Origin: Alistipes sp.
Lineage (GTDB): Bacteria > Bacteroidota > Bacteroidia > Bacteroidales > Rikenellaceae
Length of the DNA: 6,545 nt
Direction of reading: 5' to 3'
Assembly (NCBI GenBank): GCA_017380275.1
Contig: JAFOEH010000142.1
Location: 1-6,545 of the forward strand
Positions 5,451-6,545 of this stretch are shown here, piece by piece; positions within the stretch are counted from its first letter, which is position 1, and each line of letters starts with the position of its first letter. The position numbers were made by a program, and so were the translations under genes. A model generated the notes under the pieces. That model was not told the origin of the DNA and made no database searches. It saw only the letters and a list, made by a program, of their open reading frames with translations.

Positions 5451-6545
5451 ATGGAAAACTTAAATCTCATCAGCAACTTTGCAGAGTTCAAGGAGCTGAA
5501 AAACATCGACAAATCTACGATGATCGGCGTTTTGGAGGATGTGTTCCGCCACGCATTGCAGAAGCAGTTCGAGAGCGACGAGAACTTCGACGTTATCATC
5601 AATCCCGAGAAGGGCGATCTCGAGATTTGGCGTAACCGTGAGGTAGTCGAGGACGGCGCAGTGGAGAATCCCAATATGCAGATTGCCGTTTCTGAGGTGA
5701 AGGCTATCGATGCAACCTACGAGGTGGGCGACGAGTATGCCGACCAGATCAAGATGAACCAGTTCGGTCGCCGTGCTGTGCTGTCGCTGCGTCAGAATCT
5801 GGCTTCACGTCTGCTGGATCTGGAGAAGGCTAACCTCTACGAGAAGTACTCGGAGAAGGTGGGCGAGATCATCACCGGCGAGGTCTATCAGGTATGGAAG
5901 CGCGAGGTACTGCTTATGGACGACGAGGACAACGAGTTGATCCTGCCCAAGTCGGAGCAGATTCCCAACGACTTCTACCGCAAGGGCGACACCATCAAGG
6001 CTATCGTCAAGAGCGTCGAGCTGAACAACAACCAGCCCCGCATCATCCTCTCGCGTACGGCCAATCAGTTCCTCGAGCGATTGTTCGAGCAGGAGGTACC
6101 CGAGATTTTCGATGGTCTGATTACCATCAAGAACATCGCCCGCATCCCTGGTGAGCGTGCAAAGGTTGCAGTAGAGTCTTACGACGATCGCATCGACCCC
6201 GTAGGTGCTTGCGTGGGTATGAAGGGTTCGCGTATCTACACCATCGTTAAGGAGCTGCGCAACGAGAACATCGATGTTGTGAACTACACCTCTAACCCCC
6301 AGCTTATGATTCAGCGTTCGCTCAACCCCGCAAAGGTGTCAAATATCACCATCGACGAGGAGCGCAAGACCGCAACCGTATATCTTAAGCCCGATCAGGT
6401 TTCTCTCGCCATCGGTAAGGGCGGTTTGAACATCCGTCTCTCGAAGATGCTTACCGGCTACGATATCGACGTATATCGTGAGATCGAGGAGGAGGATGTA
6501 GCTCTGACCGAGTTCTCAGACGAGATCGATGCCTGGATCATCGAC
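5451..6545 (+). CDS. nusA: Transcription elongation/antitermination factor NusA (3'-truncated)
   Basis: The reading frame stays open from the ATG at 5451 to the window edge, giving 365 codons without a stop. NusA binds RNA polymerase and nascent RNA and modulates pausing, termination and antitermination. Domains in order are the RNA-polymerase-binding N-terminal domain (about 1-130, including FGRRAVLSLRQNL at 105-117), the S1 domain (about 135-203, from VGEIITGEVYQV to IILSRT), KH1 (about 220-290, with VGMKGSRI at 255-262), and KH2 (about 295-345, with AIGKGGLNIRLS at 320-331). Both GxxG RNA-binding loops are intact. The part seen ends just after KH2, so probably only a short tail is missing. 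The ATG is preceded by AAAAAGAGA after an A-rich gap from rimP. The start agrees with the family's N-terminal helix (LISNFAEFKELKNIDK). Confidence 0.97.
   Translation, partial: MENLNLISNFAEFKELKNIDKSTMIGVLEDVFRHALQKQFESDENFDVIINPEKGDLEIWRNREVVEDGAVENPNMQIAVSEVKAIDATYEVGDEYADQIKMNQFGRRAVLSLRQNLASRLLDLEKANLYEKYSEKVGEIITGEVYQVWKREVLLMDDEDNELILPKSEQIPNDFYRKGDTIKAIVKSVELNNNQPRIILSRTANQFLERLFEQEVPEIFDGLITIKNIARIPGERAKVAVESYDDRIDPVGACVGMKGSRIYTIVKELRNENIDVVNYTSNPQLMIQRSLNPAKVSNITIDEERKTATVYLKPDQVSLAIGKGGLNIRLSKMLTGYDIDVYREIEEEDVALTEFSDEIDAWIID

Noticed and set aside
5894..6154. Plus-strand open frame of 86 codons inside nusA
   Set aside because: It is an out-of-frame shadow of the nusA S1/KH1 region, which is intact in its own frame.

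Overview
The window looks like a chromosomal housekeeping segment from a member of the Bacteroidota, most likely order Bacteroidales. Three things point that way. LpxC and FabZ are fused in one polypeptide. Four promoter regions contain the Bacteroidota -7 element TAnnTTTG. Start codons are mostly preceded by A-rich sequence and not by strong Shine-Dalgarno motifs. A genus such as Alistipes is possible, but I cannot prove it from this sequence.

Left part (1-1287, minus strand): a two-gene unit reads leftward. Its first gene encodes an inner-membrane protein with one membrane anchor, a coiled-coil and Ala-rich spacer, and a TonB-type C-terminal domain. One base after its stop begins a small, unrecognised, probably exported protein of 127 residues. 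From 1 to 65 nothing can be assigned.

Centre-left (1288-3617): a 131-base divergent intergenic region carries two back-to-back -7 elements and an inverted repeat in the presumed leader of the rightward genes. These are the lpxC/fabZ fusion and, nine bases later, lpxA. LpxA and LpxC perform the first two steps of lipid A synthesis. FabZ uses the same hydroxyacyl-ACP pool for fatty acid elongation, so the unit sets the balance between lipid A and phospholipid.

Centre-right (3618-4796): after lpxA there is a 100-base palindromic, REP-like element and then a strong intrinsic terminator. A single-gene unit follows, encoding a secreted alpha/beta-hydrolase of the esterase D type with its own -7 element.

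Right part (4797-6545): a full TTTG-N19-TAnnTTTG promoter drives rimP (30S ribosome maturation) and nusA (transcription elongation/antitermination). nusA runs off the window end. A perfect 10-bp hairpin lies between this promoter and rimP. It is a candidate attenuator or feedback site for NusA.

I see no CRISPR array, transposase, tRNA, rRNA, phage genes or obvious defence system. The most interesting signals are non-coding: the palindromic element, the nusA-operon leader hairpin and the overlapping divergent promoters.
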